Below are positions 1 through 8,272 of a DNA stretch of 64,000 nt, in pieces. A model generated the notes under the pieces. That model worked only from the letters and a program-made list of their open reading frames with translations. It did not search any database and was not told the DNA's origin. Location: NCBI GenBank assembly GCA_910586065.1, contig CAJUGI010000001.1, forward strand, positions 434,001 through 498,000. Direction: 5' to 3'. This DNA is from an uncultured Christensenella sp. GTDB lineage: Bacteria; Bacillota; Clostridia; Christensenellales; Borkfalkiaceae. The translations under genes were made by a program, and so were the position numbers. The first letter of the stretch is position 1. Every line of letters starts with the position of its first letter.

Positions 1-280
1 TAACGGCTTCGGCAAGCGGTTTTCCTTCAAGGAAAACTTCCTGACCAATTTCCAGATAAACTACAGCCATACCGGTATCCTGACAGACCGGCATGTGCTC
101 TTTTATCGCCGTTTCGCTGTTATTGATAAGCGTTTGCAGCGCAAACTTAGCCGCTTCTCCGGTTTCTACGTCCCGCGCCTTTAAAAGCGCCTCTTTGCAC
201 GCGGGCGTAATGTTAACGCACGCCTTTAACGCCGTTTCATAAACTTTTTGCTCGATTAAAGTCGTATTTATCTTTCGCAT
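1..280 (-). CDS. Class I fumarate hydratase, alpha/N-terminal part (partial)
   Basis: The first 93 codons are inside the window and the gene runs off the left edge. The translation starts MRKINTTLIEQKV and reaches the family signature PVCQDTGMAVV around residues 71-81, whose Cys is a ligand of the [4Fe-4S] cluster in class I (oxygen-sensitive) fumarases and tartrate dehydratases. Such enzymes interconvert fumarate or a related dicarboxylate and its hydrated form in the cytoplasm. In many anaerobes the alpha and beta halves are separate genes, so the beta subunit may lie outside the window. There is no Shine-Dalgarno before the ATG, and a -10 lies about 8 bases upstream. Fumarase versus tartrate dehydratase cannot be separated from this fragment. 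Confidence 0.85.
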   Translation of the reverse strand, partial: MRKINTTLIEQKVYETALKACVNITPACKEALLKARDVETGEAAKFALQTLINNSETAIKEHMPVCQDTGMAVVYLEIGQEVFLEGKPLAEAV

Positions 281-287
281 ATTGCAA

Positions 288-315
288 TTTTATAATATTT
301 TCAGCTAAAAGTAAA
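288..315 (-). promoter_or_regulatory. Candidate promoter for the fumarase gene, leaderless geometry
   Basis: On the minus strand a TTTACT box (315-310) and a TATAAA box (293-288) are 16 bases apart. A start 7-8 bases after the -10 falls at 281/280, the first base of the start codon. No ribosome binding site is visible. Seen directly; transcription start is inferred. Confidence 0.45.
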
Positions 316-322
316 TAAATAT

Positions 323-351
323 TTTACTTAATCGTGAATTTAAGCTATAAT
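323..351 (+). promoter_or_regulatory. Promoter of the CPBP gene, leaderless geometry
   Basis: TTTACT (323-328), a 17-base spacer and TATAAT (346-351) form a good sigma-A promoter. The usual distance of 7 bases puts the transcript start on the A of the ATG at 358. The sequence before the ATG has no Shine-Dalgarno. Confidence 0.65.
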
Positions 352-357
352 TAAATT

Positions 358-1296
358 ATGGAAAATGAAAATCTGGGAGAAATGACCGAAATAAATCCCG
401 CTCTGTCCGCACAAACAGGCGGCTTTGCATTCAGCCTGGCTACTATGGCGTATCTGGTGGCGTCGCTCATTGCGGGGCTCGTTATATCAGCCGCAAAACT
501 ACAGCAGGGTTCCGACGGTTATATTTATATAAATTATATTTTAGCCCAGCTCGCCGTCGCCATAGGCGTAGCGGTAACGGTAAAATATAAAAAATTAAAC
601 CTGCGCAAAACTTTTCCGGTAAAGTGTCGTCCAAAGTATTTTTTAATAGCTCTGTTGCTCATTTTCGGGTTGGTTTTTTCACTAGGGCACATCAACGAGT
701 ATGCTCTTAAACTTGTTAAACTTATAAATCCTGCCTACGTTGAACGCGCAAGCTATCTGCCTGACTTATCCGGCGGACTTGTTGTTCCCGCAATATTGGT
801 AATTGCGGTTTTGCCTGCCGTCTGCGAAGAAGCGTTGTTCCGCGGAGTCATTTTAAATTCGTGCGAGTGCGGTATGGGCACTATAAGAACTGTGTTCATC
901 GTCGGTTTCTGTTTTTCTCTCTTTCACGGCTCGCCGGAACAAACCGTTTACCAGTTTATCGCCGGTTGTACGTTCGCTTTCGTGGCGATAAGGGCAGGCT
1001 CTATTTTGCCTACTGTTCTGATGCATTTTATAAATAATGCGATAATCGTTATATTTGCGGCTTGCGGACTTCTTGACGAGGGCGGTAATCTTGTAATTTC
1101 TTTTGAAGCGAATGTCGCTCTCGCCGTTGTCGGTGCGGCGTGCTTTATCGGAGGAATAATCTGGCTGATTCTCGATAAAAAACCTGTTATCAAATGTGGA
1201 AAAGGCGCAATAAAGAATTTCTTTCAATTTGCTTCTATCGGTATCGTCGTATTCGCCGTGCTTTGGATATGTTCGTTTGCAGGGGTGGGGGCGTAA
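358..1296 (+). CDS. CPBP (Abi/CAAX-type) intramembrane metalloprotease
   Basis: A 312-residue multi-pass membrane protein. The CPBP signature is visible: EEALFRG at about residues 157-163 (motif 1), FHG in SLFHGSPEQ (motif 2) and MHFINN (motif 3), which together supply the Glu and His metal ligands of this prenyl-protease-like family. About seven hydrophobic segments flank the motifs. Bacterial members cleave membrane substrates or handle peptide maturation and self-immunity; the substrate here is unknown. Its stop overlaps the rlmH start (TAATG), implying cotranscription. The start at 358 is supported by a promoter whose predicted start site is this ATG. Confidence 0.85.
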   Translation: MENENLGEMTEINPALSAQTGGFAFSLATMAYLVASLIAGLVISAAKLQQGSDGYIYINYILAQLAVAIGVAVTVKYKKLNLRKTFPVKCRPKYFLIALLLIFGLVFSLGHINEYALKLVKLINPAYVERASYLPDLSGGLVVPAILVIAVLPAVCEEALFRGVILNSCECGMGTIRTVFIVGFCFSLFHGSPEQTVYQFIAGCTFAFVAIRAGSILPTVLMHFINNAIIVIFAACGLLDEGGNLVISFEANVALAVVGAACFIGGIIWLILDKKPVIKCGKGAIKNFFQFASIGIVVFAVLWICSFAGVGA

Positions 1297-1733
1297 TGCA
1301 AAAGTTAAGTATTGTTTGCGTCGGAAAATTAAAGGAAGAGTTTTTTCGCTCCGCAGTTTCCGAATATTTAAAGCGTCTTTCACGCTTTGCAAAGGTGGAA
1401 ATTAAGGAAATTCCCGAAGGCAAAAGCTTAAAGGAAGAAGCTCCCAATATAATTAAACAGCTCAAAGGCTATATTATTGCACTGTGTATAGACGGAACAA
1501 AGTTAACAAGCGAGGGGCTTGCGCAAGAGGTTAAAAGACGTTGCGACAAGGGTGAAGAGATAACTTTCGTAATCGGCTCTTCCTGCGGACTGGATGAAAG
1601 CGTAAAAGCCGCGGCAGATTTAAAATTATCTTTTTCGGATATGACTTTTCCACATCAGTTGATGCGCGTTATATTGCTTGAACAAGTTTATCGTAGTTTT
1701 ATGATAAACAGCGGTGCGGAATATCATAAATAA
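1296..1733 (+). CDS. rlmH: 23S rRNA (pseudouridine1915-N3)-methyltransferase RlmH
   Basis: 145 residues, close to the family norm of about 155-160. It is a SPOUT-fold methyltransferase that uses S-adenosylmethionine to methylate pseudouridine 1915 in helix 69 of 23S rRNA. Visible family marks are the N-terminus MQKLSIVCVGKLKE, the knot region FVIGSSCGL, LSFSDMTFPHQLMRVILLEQ, and the C-terminal YRSFMINSGAEYHK, where the last residues contact the substrate. A longer in-frame start at 1194 lies inside the CPBP gene and is rejected; the ATG at 1296 gives the normal N-terminus and overlaps the upstream stop. Confidence 0.95.
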   Translation: MQKLSIVCVGKLKEEFFRSAVSEYLKRLSRFAKVEIKEIPEGKSLKEEAPNIIKQLKGYIIALCIDGTKLTSEGLAQEVKRRCDKGEEITFVIGSSCGLDESVKAAADLKLSFSDMTFPHQLMRVILLEQVYRSFMINSGAEYHK

Positions 1734-1744
1734 TTGCTAAAAAT

Positions 1745-2521
1745 TTGTCGTTTCGCATATTCTATTGTGTGATATATGACGAAATAGGGCGATTTTACCA
1801 AAGCTGGCAAGGCAAAAAATGCATTATTGGTTACTCGTGTCAGGGGCGTGAAATATATGCTCTGCACGTCGGCGATATGACGGGGCGGCAGTTTATCGCC
1901 GTCTACGCCGTACATGCAAGGGAGTGGATAACCGCCCGACTTGCGCTTAAACACGCAAAAATCGGCTTTATCCGCGGAGGCGGCTGGATAATTCCTCTTT
2001 TAAATCCCGACGGAGCGTTTCTGTCGCAAACCTCGCGTCCTTTATGGAAGGCAAACGCGCGAGGTGTTGATTTAAATTGTAATTTCGACGCCGACTGGGG
2101 TAGCGGCAGGCTAAACACCCGCATAAGGGGCGGAGAAAACTGCATAGGCGACTTCCCCTTTTCGGAACCTGAAACTATAGCGTTGCGCGACTTTACATTA
2201 AGAGTCAAGCCGTACGTAACCTTAAGTTTTCACACCAAGGGTGAGGAAATTTATTGGGAATACGGCGGCCGTGGCGATAAATCTGGCGCCGAAATTCTGC
2301 AAACGGCTTCGGGCTATGAGGCCAAGCGGATTTTCGGTTCGGCGGGAGGATATAAAGACTGGTGTATACAAAGGCTGAATATTCCCGCATACACCATAGA
2401 GTGCGGTTCCGATTTATTGACTCATCCCATAAAAAAATTACAACAATTAAGAAAGTGTTACAAGTTACTTAAAATCTTTGTGGAAAATTATGGATATAAA
2501 ATTTATGAAAGCCGCCCTTAA
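1745..2521 (+). CDS. M14-family zinc carboxypeptidase-like protein
   Basis: 258 residues matching the M14 peptidase core. HAREW (about residue 58) carries the His/Glu zinc ligands, NPDGAF is the conserved turn, GVDLNCNFDADWG contains the Asn-Arg-like substrate region in altered form, SFHTKGEEIYWEYG has the third His ligand, and YTIECG near the C-terminus supplies the catalytic Glu. Bacterial relatives trim peptidoglycan peptides (gamma-D-glutamyl-diamino acid cleavage). No signal peptide is seen, so it may act in the cytoplasm on recycled wall peptides; that is inference. The start is uncertain: TTG at 1745 or GTG at 1769, neither with a clear ribosome site. It overlaps tadA by 32 bases. Confidence 0.75.
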   Translation: MSFRIFYCVIYDEIGRFYQSWQGKKCIIGYSCQGREIYALHVGDMTGRQFIAVYAVHAREWITARLALKHAKIGFIRGGGWIIPLLNPDGAFLSQTSRPLWKANARGVDLNCNFDADWGSGRLNTRIRGGENCIGDFPFSEPETIALRDFTLRVKPYVTLSFHTKGEEIYWEYGGRGDKSGAEILQTASGYEAKRIFGSAGGYKDWCIQRLNIPAYTIECGSDLLTHPIKKLQQLRKCYKLLKIFVENYGYKIYESRP

Positions 2522-2975
2522 GTGTGCAAACAAAGCGGCGGACGAGGGCGAAGTTCCGATAGGCGCGGTAGTCGTGTGTGACGGAAAAATAATTTCCCGC
2601 GGTTATAACAAGCGCACAAAAAGGCAAATCGCAACTGCTCACGCCGAAATCGAGGCTATAGAAAAGGCGTGTAAAAAGCAAAAGAGCTGGCGCATACCCG
2701 AATGTGAAATTTACGTAACATTAGAACCCTGCCCGATGTGTATGGGGGCAATGCTGAATGCGCGAATAAAAAAAGTTTATTTCGGAGCGCCTGAAGCAAA
2801 GGGACGCTCTATGACCGAAGCGCTTGCGAATTCCAATCTTGTCAATCACAGAATAGAAGTCGAGGGCGGAGTTATGGAAGAAGAGTGCGCCTCCGTGCTT
2901 TCCTCTTTTTTCTCTCGGATGCGCGAGAGGGAAAGGGAAATTAAGTTAAAATCAAACAAAACCGCGGAAGAATAG
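2490..2975 (+). CDS. tadA: tRNA-specific adenosine deaminase TadA
   Basis: 161 residues. It converts A34 of tRNA-Arg(ACG) to inosine. The zinc deaminase motifs are present: HAEIEAI (His ligand and catalytic Glu) and PCPMCMGA (two Cys ligands), with VPIGAVVV near the N-terminus. The ATG at 2490 gives the standard N-terminus MDIKFMKAAL; a TTG at 2478 is only four codons upstream and lies in the preceding gene. The C-terminal tail is rich in Arg/Lys/Glu, as in many homologues. Confidence 0.93.
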   Translation: MDIKFMKAALKCANKAADEGEVPIGAVVVCDGKIISRGYNKRTKRQIATAHAEIEAIEKACKKQKSWRIPECEIYVTLEPCPMCMGAMLNARIKKVYFGAPEAKGRSMTEALANSNLVNHRIEVEGGVMEEECASVLSSFFSRMREREREIKLKSNKTAEE

Positions 2976-3013
2976 TTTAATATTTTCCAAGATTTGATTT
3001 GCCGTCAATTTAG

Positions 3014-3042
3014 TTGACAACAAGGCTTTTCAATTATAAAAT
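3014..3042 (+). promoter_or_regulatory. Promoter of prs
   Basis: TTGACA at 3014-3019 followed after 17 bases by TAAAAT (3037-3042), with an overlapping TATAAA at 3035. It lies about 100 bases before the prs start, leaving a leader of roughly 90 bases. Confidence 0.6.
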
Positions 3043-3141
3043 ATTATCTGCACGCGCAGGCTTGCGGTAATGGGAAAACAAATACCGATAAAAAGAGGGC
3101 AAACTCTTTTAAAATACAAAAGTTCTTCGGAGGAAAACCTA

Positions 3142-4089
3142 ATGATTAACCACGGCAACGAAATTAAAATCTTTTCGGGAAATTCGAACAGACCGCTCGC
3201 CGAAGCAATTGCTGCCAAGCTTAATACTTCTTTGGGAGAGATGGAAGTAACCCATTTTTCAGACGGCGAAATTTACGTTCGCTTTGCCGAAACTATCCGC
3301 GGTATGGACGTGTTCCTCGTTCAGTCCACAAGTTACCCCGTAAACACCAATTTAATGGAACTTCTCATTATGATTGACGCGGCTAAACGCGCCAGCGCGG
3401 GAAGAATTACGGCTGTAATTCCTTATTTCGGCTATGCCAGACAAGACAGAAAAGCCCGCTCGCGCGAGCCTATAACCGCAAAACTCGTTGCCAATTTAAT
3501 CACTTCCGCAGGTGCGGACAGAGTTTTAACTATGGACCTGCACTGTATGCAGATTCAAGGTTTCTTTGATATCCCTTTGGACAACCTTGTCGGCGGTCCT
3601 ACGTTATATAACTATTTCAAACCGAAGGTGGACGACAACTTCGTGGTTGTTTCTCCCGATATCGGTTCGGTTGCCCGCGCAAGAAAGGTTGCGGCAAGAA
3701 TGGATGCAAAAATGGCCATTATCGATAAGCGCCGTCCAAAAGCCAACGTTATGGAAGTTATGAACATAATCGGCGACGTAAAAGGCAAAAACTGTCTGAT
3801 GGTTGACGATATGATTGACACCGCCGGTACAATAGTTCAAGGTGCCAAAGCGCTTAAAGAGGCGGGTGCTAAAAACATTTACGCTTGCTGTTCGCACGGA
3901 GTCCTTTCGGGACCCGCAATTGAAAGACTTGCGGCTTCGCCTATAAACGAACTTGCAATTTTAGATACAATCAACATTCCGAAGGAAAAAATGCTGCCGA
4001 TTTTCAAAATTATTTCCACGGCGCCCATTTTCGCTTCGGCAATCGAAAACGTGTATTTGGATAAGTCTATGTCCAAAATTTACGACTAA
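3142..4089 (+). CDS. prs: Ribose-phosphate pyrophosphokinase
   Basis: 315 residues, the usual class I length. It makes PRPP from ribose 5-phosphate and ATP for nucleotide, His, Trp and NAD synthesis. Visible: N-terminal IKIFSGNSNRPLA, the flexible-loop signature PYFGYARQDRKARSREPITAK, DLHCMQIQGFFDIP, and the PRPP-binding loop LMVDDMIDTAGTI. The ATG at 3142 is preceded by a GGAGG site at 3129-3133 and gives the standard length; the longer frame from 3070 is rejected. Confidence 0.96.
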   Translation: MINHGNEIKIFSGNSNRPLAEAIAAKLNTSLGEMEVTHFSDGEIYVRFAETIRGMDVFLVQSTSYPVNTNLMELLIMIDAAKRASAGRITAVIPYFGYARQDRKARSREPITAKLVANLITSAGADRVLTMDLHCMQIQGFFDIPLDNLVGGPTLYNYFKPKVDDNFVVVSPDIGSVARARKVAARMDAKMAIIDKRRPKANVMEVMNIIGDVKGKNCLMVDDMIDTAGTIVQGAKALKEAGAKNIYACCSHGVLSGPAIERLAASPINELAILDTINIPKEKMLPIFKIISTAPIFASAIENVYLDKSMSKIYD

Positions 4090-4096
4090 TTAAATT

Positions 4097-4164
4097 AAAA
4101 CGCGTATATACTTCGCGTTTTAAGTAATCGACTAACAGTCTTCAAGCCGCTTAATGCGGCTTTT
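4097..4164 (+). terminator. Terminator region after prs
   Basis: Two hairpins. AAAACGCG/CGCGTTTT pairs at 4097-4104 with 4114-4121. AGCCGC/GCGGCT (4145-4150 with 4156-4161, loop TTAAT) is followed by TTTTATTT and is the better intrinsic terminator. Confidence 0.7.
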
Positions 4165-4178
4165 ATTTAAGGAATAAA

Positions 4179-4742
4179 ATGTATATCATAGTAGGTTTGG
4201 GTAACCCCGAAGAAAAATATTTAAAAACATTCCATAATATGGGTTATATCGCCGTCGGCGACGTTGCCGAAAAGTTGGGCGTAAAGTTCAAAAAAAAGGA
4301 ATGCGAGTCGTTTGTCGCCGAAGCTTTCGTTAGAGGTGAAAAGATAATTTTAGCGCGTCCGGTAACTTATATGAACGCCAGCGGCAGAGCGGTCAAACAG
4401 CTGATGAATAAGTATAAATGTCCGCCCGAGCACCTGATTGTCATTTATGACGACTACGATTTGCCCAAGGGGAGCGTAAGAATAAGACCGAGCGGCAGTG
4501 CCGGCACGCACAACGGTATGCGTTCGGTAATTGCCGAAACGGGCGTGCAGAATTTTCCCAGAATACGCATAGGTATACGTGATAGCGAATCGAATATTCC
4601 AATCATCAACTATGTTCTTTCCGAAGTAAAAAAGGAAGATTACGAGCTCTTCATTTCTGCTTGCGGACGTTCTGCAGAAGCCGCGCTTGCAATCTGTAAC
4701 GGTGAAAGTGTGGAAAAAGTTATGACGTCTTATAACGGTTGA
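4179..4742 (+). CDS. pth: Peptidyl-tRNA hydrolase
   Basis: 187 residues. It releases peptides from peptidyl-tRNA that has dropped off the ribosome. N-terminal VGLGNPEEKY, FHNMG (catalytic His), PVTYMNASG with the conserved Asn, and DDYDLPKGSVRIRPSGSAGTHNG are all present. The start ATG follows AAGGAAT. pth followed by mfd is a common Firmicutes order. Confidence 0.95.
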   Translation: MYIIVGLGNPEEKYLKTFHNMGYIAVGDVAEKLGVKFKKKECESFVAEAFVRGEKIILARPVTYMNASGRAVKQLMNKYKCPPEHLIVIYDDYDLPKGSVRIRPSGSAGTHNGMRSVIAETGVQNFPRIRIGIRDSESNIPIINYVLSEVKKEDYELFISACGRSAEAALAICNGESVEKVMTSYNG

Positions 4743-4772
4743 TTTGCCGTAAAAACGTCAAAGGTAAATGCT

Positions 4773-7700
4773 TTGATTAAAGATTTTTTCACGTATAAAA
4801 ATTTACAGGGCGAATATCCCGCCCTCGAAAAAGATATCCGCCTCGGCATGCCGACGGCGGTTTTCGGCGTTTCTGAAGCGCATAAATATTTAATAGCTTC
4901 CCTGACGGAAGGAAAGGTTTTGTACATTGCCGCCGACGCTGTTGCCGCGCAGAAAGCGTTTCAGTCAATAAGTGTGTTGTCCGGTAAAAAATGCGTGTAT
5001 TTACCTGCAAAAGACGACGTGATTTTATATAAAGACGCACTGTCAAAGGATGCGCTGTTCAAGCGTCTTGCAGCAACCTGGCAAATGGCTCGCGGCGCGG
5101 AGATTATTGTAACCGAAACCGAAGCGGTTATGCAGCTTTTCCCTGCAAACATTCCGTCGGTAACGTTTAAAGTCGGGGATGAGTACGACTATTCCTCGCT
5201 TGCTTCAAATTTGGTAAAAATGGGCTACACCCGCGAATATGCTGCGGATACGCAGGGCAGCTTTGCCGTTCGCGGCGATATTTTAGACGTCTTTCCCGTC
5301 GGTGCGGAAAATCCGGTACGCATTGATTTCTTCGGTGATACCGTCGAAAAAATCCGCCCCTACGACGGCGTTACGGGCGAGAAACTTGAAGAAATAAATG
5401 AAATAACAGTCGTTGCTGCCTCTGACGCAATAATACAAGCGGGCGAAGAGGACAAAATACGTAAGATTTTGAGCGCTGAAACTAAAAAGTGCGGCGATGT
5501 CAAATCTTATGAGCACGCACGGGCAATAAGTGAGGAGATTTCCGAAAAAATGAGTGCGGGCGTGCCTTTTTCGGGAGCGGCGTTTTTGCTTCCTCTGCTT
5601 GATACGTGCCGTAATATCTTTGATTTAACGGATAAAAGCACAAAAATTATACTTGACGAATGTAAAAGCATCAATGACAGAATGAACGGGATATACAAAG
5701 AGCACTTAACCCGCGTTTCCGACTTAAAGAAGGGCGGCGCCGCATTTTCTTTTTCCGAGAAACAGCTTATAAGCCCCGAATTTATTGCGGAACGCTTAAA
5801 AAACTATTCCTGTCTTGCATTACAAACGTTCACTTCGGGCACGATGTTTTTTCGTCCTTTAAAAACTTATAATTTGCGTTCAACGCCGGCTCCGTCGTAT
5901 CTTAACGCTATGCCGCAGTTTGTTACCGATTGCAGAAACTGGTTGCAAAACGGATACAGGGTGCTTGCTTTTGCGGGCAATATATCGCGTTATGAAAAGC
6001 TTACGGAGTTGTTAAACGAGGCGTATCTGCCGGTCTATCCGGTTCCCGACCGGTTGGAAGCTCTGCACGGCGTTGCCGTAAGTTCAGAAGAAATGCCTCG
6101 CGGAATGATTATACACGAAGCAAAACTTGTGATTATCGGCAGTGCGGATTTATACACGAAAACAGTTACGAAACGTATAAAAAAGCGCCGCGGCGATATG
6201 TTCGTTGCGCCGGAAATCGGCGACTTTTGCGTTCACGAAAAACACGGCATAGGTAAAATTACCGGCACAAAGAAAATCGAAACCACCGACGGTATAAAGG
6301 AATATGTCTCGATAGAGTACAAGGGCGGCGATACTCTTTATGTGCCGGTTGAGCAAATGGACGTTCTTTCGAAATACGTCGGCGAACAAAATCCTGCGCT
6401 TTCAAAAATCGGCGGCGCGGATTTCGAACGCGTTAAGGAACGTGTTAAGCAGTCCATAAAAAAGCTCGCTTTTGATTTAAAAGAACTTTATGCCGAACGC
6501 AGCGGACGTAAAGGCTTTTGTTTTCCCGAAAACGCAGTAATGTTTGAAGAATTCGAAGAGGCGTTCGGTTATGAAGAAACTCCGGACCAGCTTGTTTCAA
6601 TCGAAGAAATTAAATCGGATATGTGCTCCGATAAGGTAATGGACAGGTTGCTTTGCGGCGATGTGGGCTACGGTAAAACCGAAGTTGCTTTACGTGCAAT
6701 TTATCTCTGCGTGCTTGGAGGAAAACAAGCGGCTTTTATGTGCCCCAGCACGGTGCTTTCCGAGCAGCATTATAACACCGCCGTTGAACGCTTTAAAGAG
6801 TTTGGCGTAAGAGTGGAAGTTTTAAACCGTTTCCGCACGCCTTCGCAACAGGCTAAAATTTTAGCTGCTCTTGAAAAAGGGGATATAGATTTAATAATCG
6901 GCACTCACAGGCTTTTATCTTCAGACGTCAAATTTTATGATTTGGGGCTGTTGGTTTTGGACGAAGAACAACGTTTCGGCGTAGAACATAAAGAAAAAAT
7001 AAAAAATGTCAAAAAGAATATCGATTGTCTTACGATGACGGCAACGCCTATTCCGCGAACGTTGCATATGTCGCTTGCCGGCATCAGGGATATCAGCACC
7101 ATAAACACTCCGCCCTTAAAAAGACTGCCGGTTCAGACCTATGTAATTGAGGAAAGTGAAATGCTCATACGCGACGCGTGCATACGCGAACTTTCCCGCG
7201 GCGGGCAGGTGTTTATTCTTTATAACCGTGTGGAAAGCATATCTTCATTCGCGGCAAGGATTGCCGAAATCGTTCCCGAAGGTAAAATAAGTTATGCTCA
7301 CGGCAGAATGGAAAGAGACGCGCTTGAAAACGCGGTGTTTTCATTTTACCGCGGTGAAAAAAATATTCTGGTTACCACAACTATTATCGAAAACGGCATA
7401 GACCTCCCCAACGCCAATACGATTATAGTGATTGATTCCGACAGGCTCGGAATTTCTCAGTTATATCAGCTCAGAGGAAGGGTGGGCAGAGGTTCGCGGC
7501 TTGCTCAGGCTTACTTTACGTTCAAGCCGGAAAAAATTCTTACTAGCGAAGCAACCGAAAGGTTGAAAGCGATAATGCGCTTTACCGAACTTGGTTCAGG
7601 CTTTAAAATCGCTATGCGCGACCTTGAAATCCGCGGCGCGGGTAACGTTCTCGGAGCGGAACAGCACGGACATATGGACAAAGTCGGTTACGAACTGTAT

Positions 7701-8186
7701 TCCAAGCTTTTAAAGGAAGAGCTGACCGGTGAAAGACAGCTCTCGTGTGAGCTTGATATTAAGGCGACGGCGTACATACCCGAAGCGTATGTCGAAAGCA
7801 GTACGGGAAGAATGGACTGTTATAAGCAAATTGCCGAAATCCGCACTATCGACGATTATAGGCGCGTGTGTTCTTCTATAGAAGAGAATTTCGGACCCAT
7901 GCCGGACGAGGTTTTAAATCTTCTTATAATCGCCGTATTAAAATCGTTTGCGTCAGGATTTAACGTCAAAAAAATATGCGTCGACGGAACGGAGGGAACG
8001 CTTGAGTTGTCTTCCGTTAATTCGCTTAAAGACCAAAGACTCGGCGCGGCGCTCGAAAAATATAGCGGCAGGGTTAAGCTTTCTATGGCCAAAGTGCCGC
8101 TTATTGTGTTCTCTCCGCGCACTTCGCCTTCCAAAACCATGCTTGATATGACAAAATTTTTGAAATTTGCCGCAAGTTTTAACTAA
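4773..8186 (+). CDS. mfd: Transcription-repair coupling factor Mfd
   Basis: 1137 residues, normal for Mfd. It displaces stalled RNA polymerase and recruits UvrA. The domain order is visible: a UvrB-like N-terminal part, an RNA-polymerase-interacting CarD-like domain near residues 485-540 (VHEKHGIGKI, DTLYVPVEQMD), a RecG-like translocase with Walker A GDVGYGKTE (about 627-635), DEEQ box (about 729), TATPIPRTL, and QLRGRVGRG, then the TRCF C-terminal domain. The start is the TTG at 4773 after AAAGG; an ATG at 4768 is out of frame and stops at once. Confidence 0.96.
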   Translation: MIKDFFTYKNLQGEYPALEKDIRLGMPTAVFGVSEAHKYLIASLTEGKVLYIAADAVAAQKAFQSISVLSGKKCVYLPAKDDVILYKDALSKDALFKRLAATWQMARGAEIIVTETEAVMQLFPANIPSVTFKVGDEYDYSSLASNLVKMGYTREYAADTQGSFAVRGDILDVFPVGAENPVRIDFFGDTVEKIRPYDGVTGEKLEEINEITVVAASDAIIQAGEEDKIRKILSAETKKCGDVKSYEHARAISEEISEKMSAGVPFSGAAFLLPLLDTCRNIFDLTDKSTKIILDECKSINDRMNGIYKEHLTRVSDLKKGGAAFSFSEKQLISPEFIAERLKNYSCLALQTFTSGTMFFRPLKTYNLRSTPAPSYLNAMPQFVTDCRNWLQNGYRVLAFAGNISRYEKLTELLNEAYLPVYPVPDRLEALHGVAVSSEEMPRGMIIHEAKLVIIGSADLYTKTVTKRIKKRRGDMFVAPEIGDFCVHEKHGIGKITGTKKIETTDGIKEYVSIEYKGGDTLYVPVEQMDVLSKYVGEQNPALSKIGGADFERVKERVKQSIKKLAFDLKELYAERSGRKGFCFPENAVMFEEFEEAFGYEETPDQLVSIEEIKSDMCSDKVMDRLLCGDVGYGKTEVALRAIYLCVLGGKQAAFMCPSTVLSEQHYNTAVERFKEFGVRVEVLNRFRTPSQQAKILAALEKGDIDLIIGTHRLLSSDVKFYDLGLLVLDEEQRFGVEHKEKIKNVKKNIDCLTMTATPIPRTLHMSLAGIRDISTINTPPLKRLPVQTYVIEESEMLIRDACIRELSRGGQVFILYNRVESISSFAARIAEIVPEGKISYAHGRMERDALENAVFSFYRGEKNILVTTTIIENGIDLPNANTIIVIDSDRLGISQLYQLRGRVGRGSRLAQAYFTFKPEKILTSEATERLKAIMRFTELGSGFKIAMRDLEIRGAGNVLGAEQHGHMDKVGYELYSKLLKEELTGERQLSCELDIKATAYIPEAYVESSTGRMDCYKQIAEIRTIDDYRRVCSSIEENFGPMPDEVLNLLIIAVLKSFASGFNVKKICVDGTEGTLELSSVNSLKDQRLGAALEKYSGRVKLSMAKVPLIVFSPRTSPSKTMLDMTKFLKFAASFN

Positions 8187-8202
8187 AATTCGCCAAAAAG
8201 AT

Positions 8203-8231
8203 TTGCTATCGCGGTTAAAATACTATATAAT
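8203..8231 (+). promoter_or_regulatory. Promoter of the foldase-like lipoprotein gene
   Basis: TTGCTA (8203-8208), 17 bases, TATAAT (8226-8231), about 40 bases before the ATG at 8273. So the lipoprotein gene can be transcribed independently of mfd. Confidence 0.6.
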
Positions 8232-8272
8232 TATTAGTGATATTTTTTAAAGAACTTTCGGAGTAACTGTTT